Shown piece after piece: positions 45,625 through 53,872 of a stretch of 64,000 nucleotides of DNA; the first letter of the stretch is position 1, and every line of letters begins with the position of its first letter. Source of the DNA: Coprobacillaceae bacterium UN01-12pH3A (GTDB lineage: Bacteria > Bacillota_I > Bacilli_A > Erysipelotrichales > Coprobacillaceae); contig JAQENU010000008.1 of assembly GCA_027676805.1 (NCBI GenBank), positions 62,001 to 126,000 on the forward strand, written 5' to 3'. Below the pieces are notes generated by a model. That model was not told the origin of the DNA, searched no databases, and saw only the letters and a program-made list of their open reading frames with translations. The position numbers and the translations under genes were made by a program.

Positions 45625-45816
45625 ATGAAAAAATATGAATATGTCAGTCTAAGTTATTCCTCTTCAAACACGGTAATGGCAGTAATGCATCAGCATCGGG
45701 ATATTATTGATCAATATGCACAAAAAGGATATATCTATATTGGCATGATTCCAACAGAAATCAGTGCTAATGGCTGTATTCGAAAAATTGATCTGATTTT
45801 TGAGGTGGGAAAATAG
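45625..45816 (+). CDS. DUF4177-like small protein
   Basis: A 63-residue soluble protein of the DUF4177 pattern: YEYVSLSYSSSNTV, then HRDIIDQYAQKGYIYIGMIPTE and a final IDLIFEV strand. It is translated from AAGGAGAG. Function unknown. The next gene starts two bases after its stop. Confidence 0.65.
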   Translation: MKKYEYVSLSYSSSNTVMAVMHQHRDIIDQYAQKGYIYIGMIPTEISANGCIRKIDLIFEVGK

Positions 45817-45818
45817 TC

Positions 45819-46154
45819 ATGGATTTGTTTTATAATATTTGTGTAGGCATTTCTCTGGGGATCATTGGCGGTTTTTTAGCCGGAGCCCTGCGTTTAGCGT
45901 TTAAAAAGAATTACAGTGAACAGCAAGTAGCCGTGACTGGGCATATGATAAAGATTATCGCCAATGTAATGAAGTATCTTACTTTTCTCTTTTTGATCTT
46001 AGGCTTTATTTGGTGTGTCTACTTTTTGATTTTAGGAGCAGTGATGCCTGATCAGGCAGAATATGCAACCAACATGTCACAGCTTATTGTGTCTGTACTG
46101 ACAATCATTTCTATCATCTTTGCTTTTTTCGAGTTTCTGCGACGAGCAAAGTAA
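45819..46154 (+). CDS. Small membrane protein of unknown function
   Basis: A 111-residue protein with three hydrophobic segments (about 8-28, 52-75 and 85-105). It forms an operon with the DUF4177-like gene. No family is recognised. It may partner with that protein. Confidence 0.6.
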   Translation: MDLFYNICVGISLGIIGGFLAGALRLAFKKNYSEQQVAVTGHMIKIIANVMKYLTFLFLILGFIWCVYFLILGAVMPDQAEYATNMSQLIVSVLTIISIIFAFFEFLRRAK

Positions 46155-46159
46155 GTTCA

Positions 46160-46190
46160 TAATAAAGGCTCTTGGGAGTCTTTATTTTAT
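46160..46190 (+). terminator. Terminator after the small membrane protein gene
   Basis: AATAAAGGCTC and GGGAGTCTTTATT form a hairpin followed by TTATTTATT. Confidence 0.65.
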
Positions 46191-46239
46191 TTATTCTATC
46201 TGCAGTTGAATTCAGCAGTGAAATTCTAGCAATGCGTTA

Positions 46240-46269
46240 TTGAGTTTGTTTTGCTTCATCGATTATAAT
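46240..46269 (+). promoter_or_regulatory. Promoter of the XRE-PurM gene
   Basis: TTGAGT (46240-46245), 18-bp spacer, perfect TATAAT (46264-46269), 27 bases upstream of the ATG. The ribosome binding site AAGGAGG is close behind. Confidence 0.5.
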
Positions 46270-46296
46270 CAAGATAGAAAGCAAGGAGGACATCAT

Positions 46297-47547
46297 ATGT
46301 TAGACAGCATCAAGGTCGGGCGTTTTATTGCCGAAAAGAGAAAAGAGTTAGGACTTACACAGCAGCAGTTAGCGGATCGCTTAAATATTTCTTTTCAAGC
46401 CGTATCAAAATGGGAAAATGGATCGACTTATCCCAATATTGAATCTTTATACGAGCTTGCCACAGCATTAAATGTCAGTGTCGATGAAATACTTATCGGA
46501 AATGAAAAAGCCAAAGTGGGACTTTCCTACAGTAAAGCAGGGATCGATATTACGTATACAGATACCATCAAAAGAGAAATGGCAAAGCATTTAGAAACAA
46601 AAGATCGGCGAGTTTTAAACGGATTAGGTCCCTTTGCCTCATTATATGATATACACTTCCCGAGTATTAAAGAGCCTGTATTGGTCTTAAAATCAGAAGA
46701 ACCCGGATCAAAACAGAAATTAGCAATGGAATATGGATACAGTGAATCGATCTGCCATGACATGATTAATCACTTGGTAAATGATATTATCGTAATGGGA
46801 GCAAAGCCCTTAGCTGTTTTAGATACCATTGTTTGTGCAAACGCACAAAAAGATACCATCACAGCATTAGTGAAAGGAATCTCAGATGCCTGCAAGGAAA
46901 ATGAATGCTCACTAGTTGGCGGAGAAACGTCTATCCAGCCACAGGTTTTAGATCAGGGTGTTTATGTGCTGACTTCCAGTATCGCCGGAATTGTGGAAAA
47001 GCAAAAAATCTGTGACGGTTCTGCCATTCAAGAAAAGGATATTGTTTTAGCGATCGCATCCAATGGCTTACACACTAATGGCTATTCTTTAGTCCGTCTA
47101 TTGATGGATCAGATGCCGCAAATTAAACTGGATAAGATTGATGGTCTGACTTTTATTGAACAAATCATGAAGCCCCACACCCCTTACTATAAAGCATTAA
47201 AAGGCCTGTTCACTAAAAATTGTCTGCATGGTATGGCACATATTACCGGAGGAGGGATAGAAGGAAATCTGTCACGCATTATTCCTGATGGACTCACGGC
47301 TGAGATTGACTTATCAAAAATTCAGCTGCTGCCTATTTTCAAGTTTATTAAAGCACACGGAAACATCAGTGATGAAGAGATGCTGAATACGTTTAACTGT
47401 GGTGTTGGATTTAATGTTGTCGTTCCTTTGCATCAGGTTCAAGAAGTAAAACAGCATATCCAACAATTCTATCCTTGCTATGAGATTGGGAAAATAAAAA
47501 AAGGATCTTCAAAGATTATCTTTGCCCAGCAGTTAAACTGGCTTTGA
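46297..47547 (+). CDS. XRE helix-turn-helix fused to PurM-like (AIR synthase) domain
   Basis: A 416-residue fusion. Residues 1-68 form an XRE/HTH_3 DNA-binding domain (ELGLTQQQLADRLNISFQ, KWENGSTYPN). Residues about 78-416 align end to end with PurM, including CSLVGGETS, SNGLHTNGYSLVR, AHITGGG and TFNCGVG. However, the ATP-binding loop that reads DGVGTK in PurM appears here as SEEPGSKQ (residues 133-140), with the acidic and Gly pattern changed. The start is set by AAGGAGG seven bases before ATG 46297. No other pur gene is nearby. A purine-responsive repressor or regulator-enzyme is inferred. Confidence 0.8.
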   Translation: MLDSIKVGRFIAEKRKELGLTQQQLADRLNISFQAVSKWENGSTYPNIESLYELATALNVSVDEILIGNEKAKVGLSYSKAGIDITYTDTIKREMAKHLETKDRRVLNGLGPFASLYDIHFPSIKEPVLVLKSEEPGSKQKLAMEYGYSESICHDMINHLVNDIIVMGAKPLAVLDTIVCANAQKDTITALVKGISDACKENECSLVGGETSIQPQVLDQGVYVLTSSIAGIVEKQKICDGSAIQEKDIVLAIASNGLHTNGYSLVRLLMDQMPQIKLDKIDGLTFIEQIMKPHTPYYKALKGLFTKNCLHGMAHITGGGIEGNLSRIIPDGLTAEIDLSKIQLLPIFKFIKAHGNISDEEMLNTFNCGVGFNVVVPLHQVQEVKQHIQQFYPCYEIGKIKKGSSKIIFAQQLNWL

Positions 47548-47548
47548 T

Positions 47549-47576
47549 TCAACCGGCTATCTTAGCTGGTTTTTTT
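47549..47576 (+). terminator. Terminator after the XRE-PurM gene
   Basis: AACCGGCTA and TAGCTGGTT form a stem with a TCT loop, followed by seven T residues. Confidence 0.8.
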
Positions 47577-47661
47577 ATTTAGAGGAAGCGTAGCTACAAA
47601 TATTTTTAAATAAATCATTCAGAATAAAATACTTTGTTTTTCATAAATAAAAGAGTATCCC

Positions 47662-47763
47662 CTAAGGCATACTCCTTAATTTATTGATTAAACATCCTTC
47701 ATAGTAGCGAAGGGTATCCGTTGGAATAACAAACTTCTTTCTGACTTCAGCAAGGGTCATCAT
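47662..47763 (-). pseudogene. Truncated MerR-family regulator remnant
   Basis: A 33-residue frame whose N-terminus, MTLAEVRKKF...PTDTLRYYE, is the MerR DNA-binding helix-turn-helix. It ends in YEGCLINKLRSMP after losing the rest of the winged helix and the whole dimerisation part. It resembles the intact MerR protein at 40951-41316. A MerR-type promoter lies upstream, so this is a decayed copy of a regulator. A hairpin with AAGGAGTATGCC/GGGATACTCTTTT follows within its 3' end. Confidence 0.7.
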
Positions 47764-47797
47764 TATTCCTTCTTTCTTCTATCCTATCTATACGTTT

Positions 47798-47828
47798 GTT
47801 GTATCCCTTTGAGTGAACTCAGGGTCAA
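47798..47828 (-). promoter_or_regulatory. MerR-type promoter C
   Basis: TTGACC (47823-47828), 19-bp spacer, TACAAC (47798-47803). The spacer contains CCTTTGAGT-GA-ACTCAGGG, sharing the GAGT-N2-ACTC core with promoters A and B. It drives the truncated merR remnant. Confidence 0.6.
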
Positions 47829-47845
47829 GAAAAAGGTCTCTTTTA

Positions 47846-47986
47846 CTAATGGTGACACTGCCTCTGACAATTCCCACAGCCACAGCTACATTGAATTGAT
47901 TTTCCAGCCTTTTTATCTTTTATCATATTACGAATGATCAAGGCAACAGCCAAGACCACAATTGAACCAACAAATAATGTTCCCAT
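47846..47986 (-). CDS. FeoB-associated Cys-rich small membrane protein
   Basis: A 46-residue protein: one transmembrane helix (GSIVVLAVALIIRN), a basic KDKKAGK segment and a Cys-rich tail, CSCGCGNCQRQCHH. This matches the small FeoB-associated protein found at the end of many Bacillota feo operons, where it may stabilise FeoB or bind Fe2+. It starts 24 bases after the feoB stop codon. Confidence 0.8.
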   Translation of the reverse strand: MGTLFVGSIVVLAVALIIRNMIKDKKAGKSIQCSCGCGNCQRQCHH

Positions 47987-48009
47987 AATCAACTTCCTTT
48001 CTGAATGCG

Positions 48010-50394
48010 TTATTTAGAACCCATTACACTGCTTATATTTACATTTAACTGACGACTTTCTTTATAAGGTCTAAACAGCAAGAACAAGAAGACGGCAGTG
48101 ATCACTAAAGCAATGATTGTTCCGATGCCAAATGACCCAGTGATAAAGAAAGTTGCAAACTGATAGACACACAATGCAACGGCATAGGCTAATACCGTTT
48201 GATAGCCTACTGCAAACCAAAACCATTTAGCGTTATTCATTTCTCTTTTAATAGCGCCCATTGCAGCAAAGCATGGTGCACATAATAAGTTGAACACTAA
48301 GAAGGAGTAAGCCGCCGCAGCTGTCATGCTGGCAGCCAGCATCGTCCAAATTTCAGTTCCATTTTCAGCCACTTCTGAGTAACCAAATAAGATACCAAAT
48401 GTTCCAACAACATTTTCTTTCGCCACTAATCCGGTAATAGCGGCTACCGCAGACTTCCAGTCTCCCCATCCCAGCGGAGTGAAGATCCAAGCGATCGCAT
48501 TTCCAATAGAAGCTAAGATACTATGATCCAGTTCCATTGCATCTAACATTCTGAATTGACCGTCAACCCAACCGAAGTATGAAGTAAACCAAACAAAGAT
48601 TGTTGATAATAAGATGATTGTTCCTGCTTTTTTAATAAATGACCAGCCACGTTCCCACATACTTCTTAAAACGTTGCTTACGGTAGGCATATGGTAGGCA
48701 GGTAATTCCATAACGAATGGAGCAGGATCACCGGCAAACATTTTTGTCTTTTTAAGAATAATACCTGAACATACAATTGCAGCGATTCCGATAAAGTAGG
48801 CACTTGGAGCAACCCACCATGCACCACCGAATAAGGCTCCTGAAATTAATGCAATAATAGGTAATTTAGCACTGCATGGAATGAATGTTGTAGTCATGAT
48901 CGTCATTTTACGGTCACGGTCATTTTCAATCGTTCTTGAAGCCATGATTCCCGGAACTCCACATCCTGTTCCGATCAGCATTGGAATGAACGATTTTCCT
49001 GATAAACCAAATTTTCTGAAAATTCTATCCATGATGAAAGCCACACGTGCCATATAGCCGCAAGCTTCCAAAAATGCTAAGAATAAGAATAAAACTAACA
49101 TCTGCGGCACAAATCCTAAAACAGCTCCGACCCCGGCTACGATTCCATCTAAAATCAGTCCTTTAAGCCAGTCTGCACAATTCAAAGCATCTAATCCGGA
49201 TTCAAGAATCCCCGGGATGCCCGGTACCCAGATTCCAAATTCAGAAGGATCCGGTTCTCCGGCTTCTGCAATTTCATTTGCTTCAGCAACCACAGCTTCA
49301 TTAAGAGTGACTGTTTCCGTTACAGTTTCTTCTTCGTCCATGATTTCAGCGACACTTTTGCCTTCATCAAAAGCAACTAAGATTTGATCCGCACGGTCAT
49401 AATCACCAACAGCATTTTCATAATCCGTGGTGCCGATGCTAAAGAGATGCCAGCCATCGCCAAAGACACCGTCATTTGCCCAGTCTGTTGCCCAGCCTCC
49501 GACTGTCGTAACCGAAACAACATAAACTAAGATCATTACTAAGGCAAAGATCGGCAAAGCTAAGAAACGATTGGTAACAATATGATCGATCTTATCAGAA
49601 ACGGTTAATTTACCCTTACTGTTTTTCTTGCAGCATTCATCAATAATCGATGAAATATAAAGATAACGTTCATTTGTGATAATACTTTCTGTATCATCAT
49701 CCATGGCTTCTTCGATTTCTTTGATCTCATTTTCAATATTAGGCACAACATCCATCTGTGCTAAAATCTTATCATCTTTTTCTAATAATTTAATAGCGAA
49801 GAAACGTTTTTGCTCATTTGGAATCTGACTTCCTAATTTATCTTCTATACGATTTAAAATCATTTCCACTTCACTTTGGAATTGATGCACAGCGGGTGTC
49901 TTTTTATTCTGCTGTGCTAAACGAGCAGCACGGTCTGCTACTTCTTTAATTCCATCTCCCTTTAAAGCTGAAATTTCTACGACTTCACACCCTAGTTTTT
50001 CGCTTAAACGATCTATGTAAATCTGATCTCCGGATTTCTTTACAATATCCATCATATTGACAGCAATAATGACAGGTATTCCCAGCTCCATTAACTGTGT
50101 CGATAAATACAGGTTTCTTTCAATATTAGTTCCATCCACAATATTTAAAATGACATCCGGCTTTTCATTAATTAAATAATTTCTTGCCACGACTTCTTCT
50201 AATGTATAAGGCGAAAGCGAGTAGATCCCCGGTAAGTCCATGATCGCTACATCTTTATGTCCTTTTAATTTTCCTTCTTTTTTCTCTACGGTAACTCCCG
50301 GCCAGTTTCCAACAAACTGATTGGACCCCGTTAAAGCATTAAATAAAGTTGTTTTCCCGCAATTGGGATTCCCGGCTAAAGCTATCTTAATCAT
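48010..50394 (-). CDS. feoB: Ferrous iron transport protein B
   Basis: A 794-residue Fe2+ transporter. The N-terminal G domain has GNPNCGKTTLFNAL (G1), DLPGIYSLSP (G3) and NMMD (G4). A helical spacer follows and then the membrane part with gate motifs LEACGYMARVAF and GTGCGVPGIMASR. An acidic insertion lies at about 335-395 in the periplasmic-side loop. It is in an operon behind two feoA genes. A GTTAG-N6-CTAAC site lies between feoA2 and feoB. Confidence 0.96.
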   Translation of the reverse strand: MIKIALAGNPNCGKTTLFNALTGSNQFVGNWPGVTVEKKEGKLKGHKDVAIMDLPGIYSLSPYTLEEVVARNYLINEKPDVILNIVDGTNIERNLYLSTQLMELGIPVIIAVNMMDIVKKSGDQIYIDRLSEKLGCEVVEISALKGDGIKEVADRAARLAQQNKKTPAVHQFQSEVEMILNRIEDKLGSQIPNEQKRFFAIKLLEKDDKILAQMDVVPNIENEIKEIEEAMDDDTESIITNERYLYISSIIDECCKKNSKGKLTVSDKIDHIVTNRFLALPIFALVMILVYVVSVTTVGGWATDWANDGVFGDGWHLFSIGTTDYENAVGDYDRADQILVAFDEGKSVAEIMDEEETVTETVTLNEAVVAEANEIAEAGEPDPSEFGIWVPGIPGILESGLDALNCADWLKGLILDGIVAGVGAVLGFVPQMLVLFLFLAFLEACGYMARVAFIMDRIFRKFGLSGKSFIPMLIGTGCGVPGIMASRTIENDRDRKMTIMTTTFIPCSAKLPIIALISGALFGGAWWVAPSAYFIGIAAIVCSGIILKKTKMFAGDPAPFVMELPAYHMPTVSNVLRSMWERGWSFIKKAGTIILLSTIFVWFTSYFGWVDGQFRMLDAMELDHSILASIGNAIAWIFTPLGWGDWKSAVAAITGLVAKENVVGTFGILFGYSEVAENGTEIWTMLAASMTAAAAYSFLVFNLLCAPCFAAMGAIKREMNNAKWFWFAVGYQTVLAYAVALCVYQFATFFITGSFGIGTIIALVITAVFLFLLFRPYKESRQLNVNISSVMGSK

Positions 50395-50411
50395 TTTATT
50401 TCCTCCCCATT

Positions 50412-50440
50412 ATGTTAGTTAATTCTAACTTTAATATCAA
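50412..50440 (-). promoter_or_regulatory. Possible internal feoB promoter with GTTAG-N6-CTAAC site
   Basis: TTGATA (50435-50440), 17-bp spacer, TAACAT (50412-50417). The inverted repeat GTTAG-N6-CTAAC at 50414-50429 overlaps the -10 and spacer, as in the main feo promoter. Confidence 0.55.
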
Positions 50441-50446
50441 AAAAAA

Positions 50447-50668
50447 TTATTCAACGATAATCATGGAAGCATCTGCCTTACGCAATGACAGCTCATATCC
50501 ACGCACACTTACTTCTACCGGATCGCCTAAAGGGGCTACTTTTCTTACGAAAATTTCTACACCTTTGGTTATTCCCATATCCATGATACGTCGCTTAACC
50601 GGTCCTTCTCCCTCTAACTTAATCACCTTTACAGTGTCTCCGCATTTAATTTCCTTCAATGTTTTCAT
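50447..50668 (-). CDS. feoA: Ferrous iron transport protein A (second copy)
   Basis: A 73-residue SH3-like FeoA protein: MKTLKEIKCGDTVKVIKLEG, RIMDMGITKGVEIFV, and PLGDPVEVSVRGYELSLRK. FeoA is cytoplasmic and supports FeoB activity. It lies ten bases downstream of the first feoA. Confidence 0.92.
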   Translation of the reverse strand: MKTLKEIKCGDTVKVIKLEGEGPVKRRIMDMGITKGVEIFVRKVAPLGDPVEVSVRGYELSLRKADASMIIVE

Positions 50669-50678
50669 GTAACTCCCC

Positions 50679-50900
50679 CTATCTTACCATGATTTTATTT
50701 GCCATATCCTTACCAATGGCAACTCTTGAATCCTTTACGTTGACGATCATATTTCCGCCTATTTCAGAAACAACCATGACTGTTCCGCCTGGAACAAAAC
50801 CAAGATTTTCTAAAAAGCGTCGTGTTTCCTCTTTACCGCCGACTTTACAAATAACATTGGGTTTCCCAATTTCCACCATACTTAAAGGCATCATTATCAT
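50679..50900 (-). CDS. feoA: Ferrous iron transport protein A (first copy)
   Basis: A 73-residue FeoA-like protein: ENLGFVPGGTVMVVSEIGGNM and VKDSRVAIGKDMANKIMV. It is shorter of conserved loop residues than the second copy, but the SH3-like pattern is present. Tandem feoA genes ahead of feoB occur in several Bacillota. Start is ambiguous among ATG codons near 50900 (MIMMPLSM). It is first in the operon. Confidence 0.85.
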   Translation of the reverse strand: MIMMPLSMVEIGKPNVICKVGGKEETRRFLENLGFVPGGTVMVVSEIGGNMIVNVKDSRVAIGKDMANKIMVR

Positions 50901-50915
50901 CTTCTTTCCTTATCA

Positions 50916-50977
50916 CTGATGTTAGTATATTCTAACATCAGTGTGTTGTCAAGATAATTTTGTTAGAATAGGATAAC
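50916..50977 (-). promoter_or_regulatory. feo promoter with two GTTAG-type operators
   Basis: TTGACA (50947-50952), 17-bp spacer, TATACT (50924-50929). The inverted repeat CTGATGTTAG-N6-CTAACATCAG (50916-50941) covers the -10 region, and a weaker copy GTTAG-N6-ATAAC is at 50962-50977 upstream of the -35. The shape fits a DtxR/MntR-like metalloregulator more than a Fur box. No such regulator gene is in the window. Confidence 0.7.
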
Positions 50978-51003
50978 TTAATCAAACAATTTTCGTTCTT
51001 AAC

Positions 51004-51036
51004 TAAAAAAGCTCATGGACTTCTCCATGAACTTCT
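51004..51036 (-). terminator. Terminator after SPFH gene
   Basis: TTCATGGA and TCCATGAGC form a stem around GAAG on the - strand, followed by six T residues. Confidence 0.75.
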
Positions 51037-51048
51037 CCTGCTCATTTA

Positions 51049-52509
51049 TTATTTATCCTCATCGTTTCCTTGATCGGTCATTTTTCCACCTAAGAAACCA
51101 ACGATCGCACTCTTTAAATCAATGCCGATAGATTCATTCATCCCTTCACTGACCTGAGTTGCAGTTTTTACGATGTCAGATACTAATTTAGCGCTGTTTC
51201 CTTCACCGTACATTGTAATCTTATCTACTTTTTCTAATGGCTTAGCCGCTGCTTCCACTGCTTTAGGCAGCATATTGAAGTACATTTCCATAACTGCCGC
51301 TTCCCCATATTTTTTCATTGCTTCGGCTTTTTTATCTAAAGCTTCTGCTTCTGCAACCCCTTTAGCTTCGATCGCTCTAGCTTCTGCCTCTCCTTTAGCC
51401 GTGATTCCGGCAGCTTCCTGTTCCATCTGATACTTTACTGCTTCGGCATCCGCTTTCTTTGCTTCAGCTTCTCTTTGTTTTTCAAAGAGTTTGGCTTCCG
51501 CATCTTTTTGGCGTTTATAAAGTTCAGCATCCGCTTTTTGCTGAGCGGCAAACTTTTCAGCTTCTGCCTGTTTTCTAATCTCAGCATCCAAGCTTTGTTC
51601 TTTGACTTCTACTTCTTTACGTTTTAATTCAATTTCTTTTTCCTGCTTCATGATATTCGCATCCGCAGTTGCTACCTCGATTGACTTACGAGACTGTTCC
51701 TCTTGAATCCTGTAAGCAGCATCTGCTTCGGCTTGCTTTGCATCGGCAATCTTTTTTAATTCTGCCTGTTTAATTGCCAATTCATTATTACGTTCTGCAA
51801 TCTTTGTTTCAGCATCTACTTTTGCATCATTCGCTTCCTGAGATGCTTTTGCCTGTGCCTGAGCAATATCTCTTTCACTGACAGCACGAGAAATAGCTGC
51901 ATTCTTTTGAATCTTAACGATATTGTCAACCCCTAGGTTTTCAATTACACCGTTTCCATCCACAAAATTTTGAACATTAAAAGAGACAATATCTAATCCC
52001 ATTTTTGCTAAGTCAGGTTCTGCATTTTCCTTTACCAACTCTGCAAACTTTTGACGGTCTGACACCATTTCTTCAAGGTTCATACGTCCAACGATTTCAC
52101 GCATATTTCCTTCCAATACTTCTCTTGCGACATTCGCAATGTATTCTACCGGTTTATTTAAAAAGTTCTGAGCCGCCAAATTCAAACGATCAGAATCATC
52201 ACTGATCTTAATATTAACAGCAGCATCCACATTAATATTGATATAATCCGCAGTTGGCACCGCATTTGACGTTTTAACATCAATCGGTATTAATTGTAAA
52301 TTTAATTCATCTTTCTTTTCCAAGAAAGGTATTTTAATCCCCGCTTTCCCAATTAATACTTTAGGCTGTTTTCTTAATCCGGAAATAATATAAGCGGTAT
52401 CCGGAGAAGCCTTCACATACCCTGTAATCACGATGACAACAACTAAAATAAAAACAATAATACCTATGATGACTGGAAGATTGCTAGAAAGCATATCCAA
52501 AATATCCAT
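51049..52509 (-). CDS. Flotillin-like SPFH-domain protein
   Basis: A protein of about 486 residues with one N-terminal membrane segment (PVIIGIIVFILVVVIVITGYV), an SPFH/band 7 domain (about 30-200, with VPTADYININVDAAVNIKI) and a long Glu/Ala/Lys coiled coil rich in EAEA repeats to about residue 410. The architecture matches FloA/FloT-type proteins that organise membrane microdomains. It stands alone, with ATG at 52509 best spaced behind GGAGGG. Confidence 0.85.
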   Translation of the reverse strand: MDILDMLSSNLPVIIGIIVFILVVVIVITGYVKASPDTAYIISGLRKQPKVLIGKAGIKIPFLEKKDELNLQLIPIDVKTSNAVPTADYININVDAAVNIKISDDSDRLNLAAQNFLNKPVEYIANVAREVLEGNMREIVGRMNLEEMVSDRQKFAELVKENAEPDLAKMGLDIVSFNVQNFVDGNGVIENLGVDNIVKIQKNAAISRAVSERDIAQAQAKASQEANDAKVDAETKIAERNNELAIKQAELKKIADAKQAEADAAYRIQEEQSRKSIEVATADANIMKQEKEIELKRKEVEVKEQSLDAEIRKQAEAEKFAAQQKADAELYKRQKDAEAKLFEKQREAEAKKADAEAVKYQMEQEAAGITAKGEAEARAIEAKGVAEAEALDKKAEAMKKYGEAAVMEMYFNMLPKAVEAAAKPLEKVDKITMYGEGNSAKLVSDIVKTATQVSEGMNESIGIDLKSAIVGFLGGKMTDQGNDEDK

Positions 52510-52697
52510 GTCCATCCCTCCCTTTTCCTATCTCTATTTTATCATTTTTCACATTACTAGGGCAACAGATATCGACAAAACTCGTCTTATCATTTCCTTG
52601 CCTTTTATTATATATTCTATCCTTTTTATAAAAATACTCCCATTTGGAAAAGACAACTGATAAAATCCATGTCTATGAATCATGGAGTCCCATCTCA

Positions 52698-52726
52698 TTG
52701 ACTATTTGGCATTTAATCGATATTCT
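52698..52726 (+). promoter_or_regulatory. Promoter of XRE membrane protein gene
   Basis: TTGACT (52698-52703), 17-bp spacer, TATTCT (52721-52726). The ATG is 20 bases further on behind a GGGAGGGG ribosome binding site. Confidence 0.55.
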
Positions 52727-52746
52727 TTAAGTAGGGAGGGGTTCTT

Positions 52747-53859
52747 ATGACAACCAATGAATTCAGTAAATTAATTAAAGAAAGACGCAATCAATTACAC
52801 CTTACCCAAAAAGAATTGGCAGATCTATTACACGTTTCCAATAAAACGATTTCACGCTGGGAAACCGGCACCGGCTATCCGGATATCGAAACGATTCCCC
52901 AACTAGCAAAAATCCTAGAATTGGATTATGAAGAATTACTGGATGGCAATACCTATATTGCCAAGAAAGAAAAGCAAAAGAAAAAACGCTATCAACTAGT
53001 GATTGGCATTCTGTGCTTCTTATGCTTTTGGCTCGCGGTCTTATATTATCGTGATTCAAGAGGGCTCCAAAGCCAATATACGAATAAAGATTTGCTGGTC
53101 AGCGGGGATATGGTCAATAAAGCCAGTTTAGATTATCAATATCCAACAAAGCCGGTTGGGAAAGGCGATATAGCTATTAGTTTAGCTTATTTAAATCTTT
53201 ATGACACTCACAAACACACGCAGTTACTAAAAAATATAAAAGTAGATCAATGGATAAAAATTTCTCAAAAAGAATTAACTTCACCTTCTGATTTAACGTG
53301 GCTTGCGACTATGCATTTTTGGTATCAGAATAAGGTCTTATTAAAAATTCATGTTTATCAAGACGATCAAAAAACATACTTTCTTTTTAATCAAAACGGA
53401 AATTACATGGATTTTAGTATCGGTGACCTCTATTACTATGACGGACTGCTTGAAATCGGTTTACAGATATTTGCCGATGATTTAAGCCATTATAATTTTG
53501 AGCATAGTATTGAGAATAAAAGTGAAGTTTTAAAAGATGTCGATGAAGACAAAAAAATGACCCTGCTTAAAAAGCTGTTGGCACATCCAAACTTTCAATT
53601 TGAGGAAAATACGCTGATTTTAAGGGATCCTCAAGAGAATAAACAATATTTGACATTAATCGGTCAGGCTTTAGATTATACCGAGATTAATACCGAATTT
53701 GCAGAAGGAAATTTAGCGATTAAAATCAGAGGAAATAATGTCCTTCTTGCCAATAAGTATATTCATGTATTTGAAATCACTCAACAAGCAGAATCGATCA
53801 GCATCTACATTAACGATGAAAGCGCCGTTATCTCAAGCAGTGAGATTTATCCTGAATAA
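52747..53859 (+). CDS. XRE-family membrane-anchored regulator
   Basis: A 370-residue protein with an XRE DNA-binding domain (residues about 5-60, LTQKELADLLHVSNKTISRWETG), a basic patch KKEKQKKKR, one transmembrane helix (about 82-97) and a 270-residue extracytoplasmic part of unknown fold. This suggests a one-component regulator that senses outside signals. The 3' end faces the acyltransferase gene. Confidence 0.75.
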   Translation: MTTNEFSKLIKERRNQLHLTQKELADLLHVSNKTISRWETGTGYPDIETIPQLAKILELDYEELLDGNTYIAKKEKQKKKRYQLVIGILCFLCFWLAVLYYRDSRGLQSQYTNKDLLVSGDMVNKASLDYQYPTKPVGKGDIAISLAYLNLYDTHKHTQLLKNIKVDQWIKISQKELTSPSDLTWLATMHFWYQNKVLLKIHVYQDDQKTYFLFNQNGNYMDFSIGDLYYYDGLLEIGLQIFADDLSHYNFEHSIENKSEVLKDVDEDKKMTLLKKLLAHPNFQFEENTLILRDPQENKQYLTLIGQALDYTEINTEFAEGNLAIKIRGNNVLLANKYIHVFEITQQAESISIYINDESAVISSSEIYPE

Positions 53860-53872
53860 GGATAAGTTTAAA

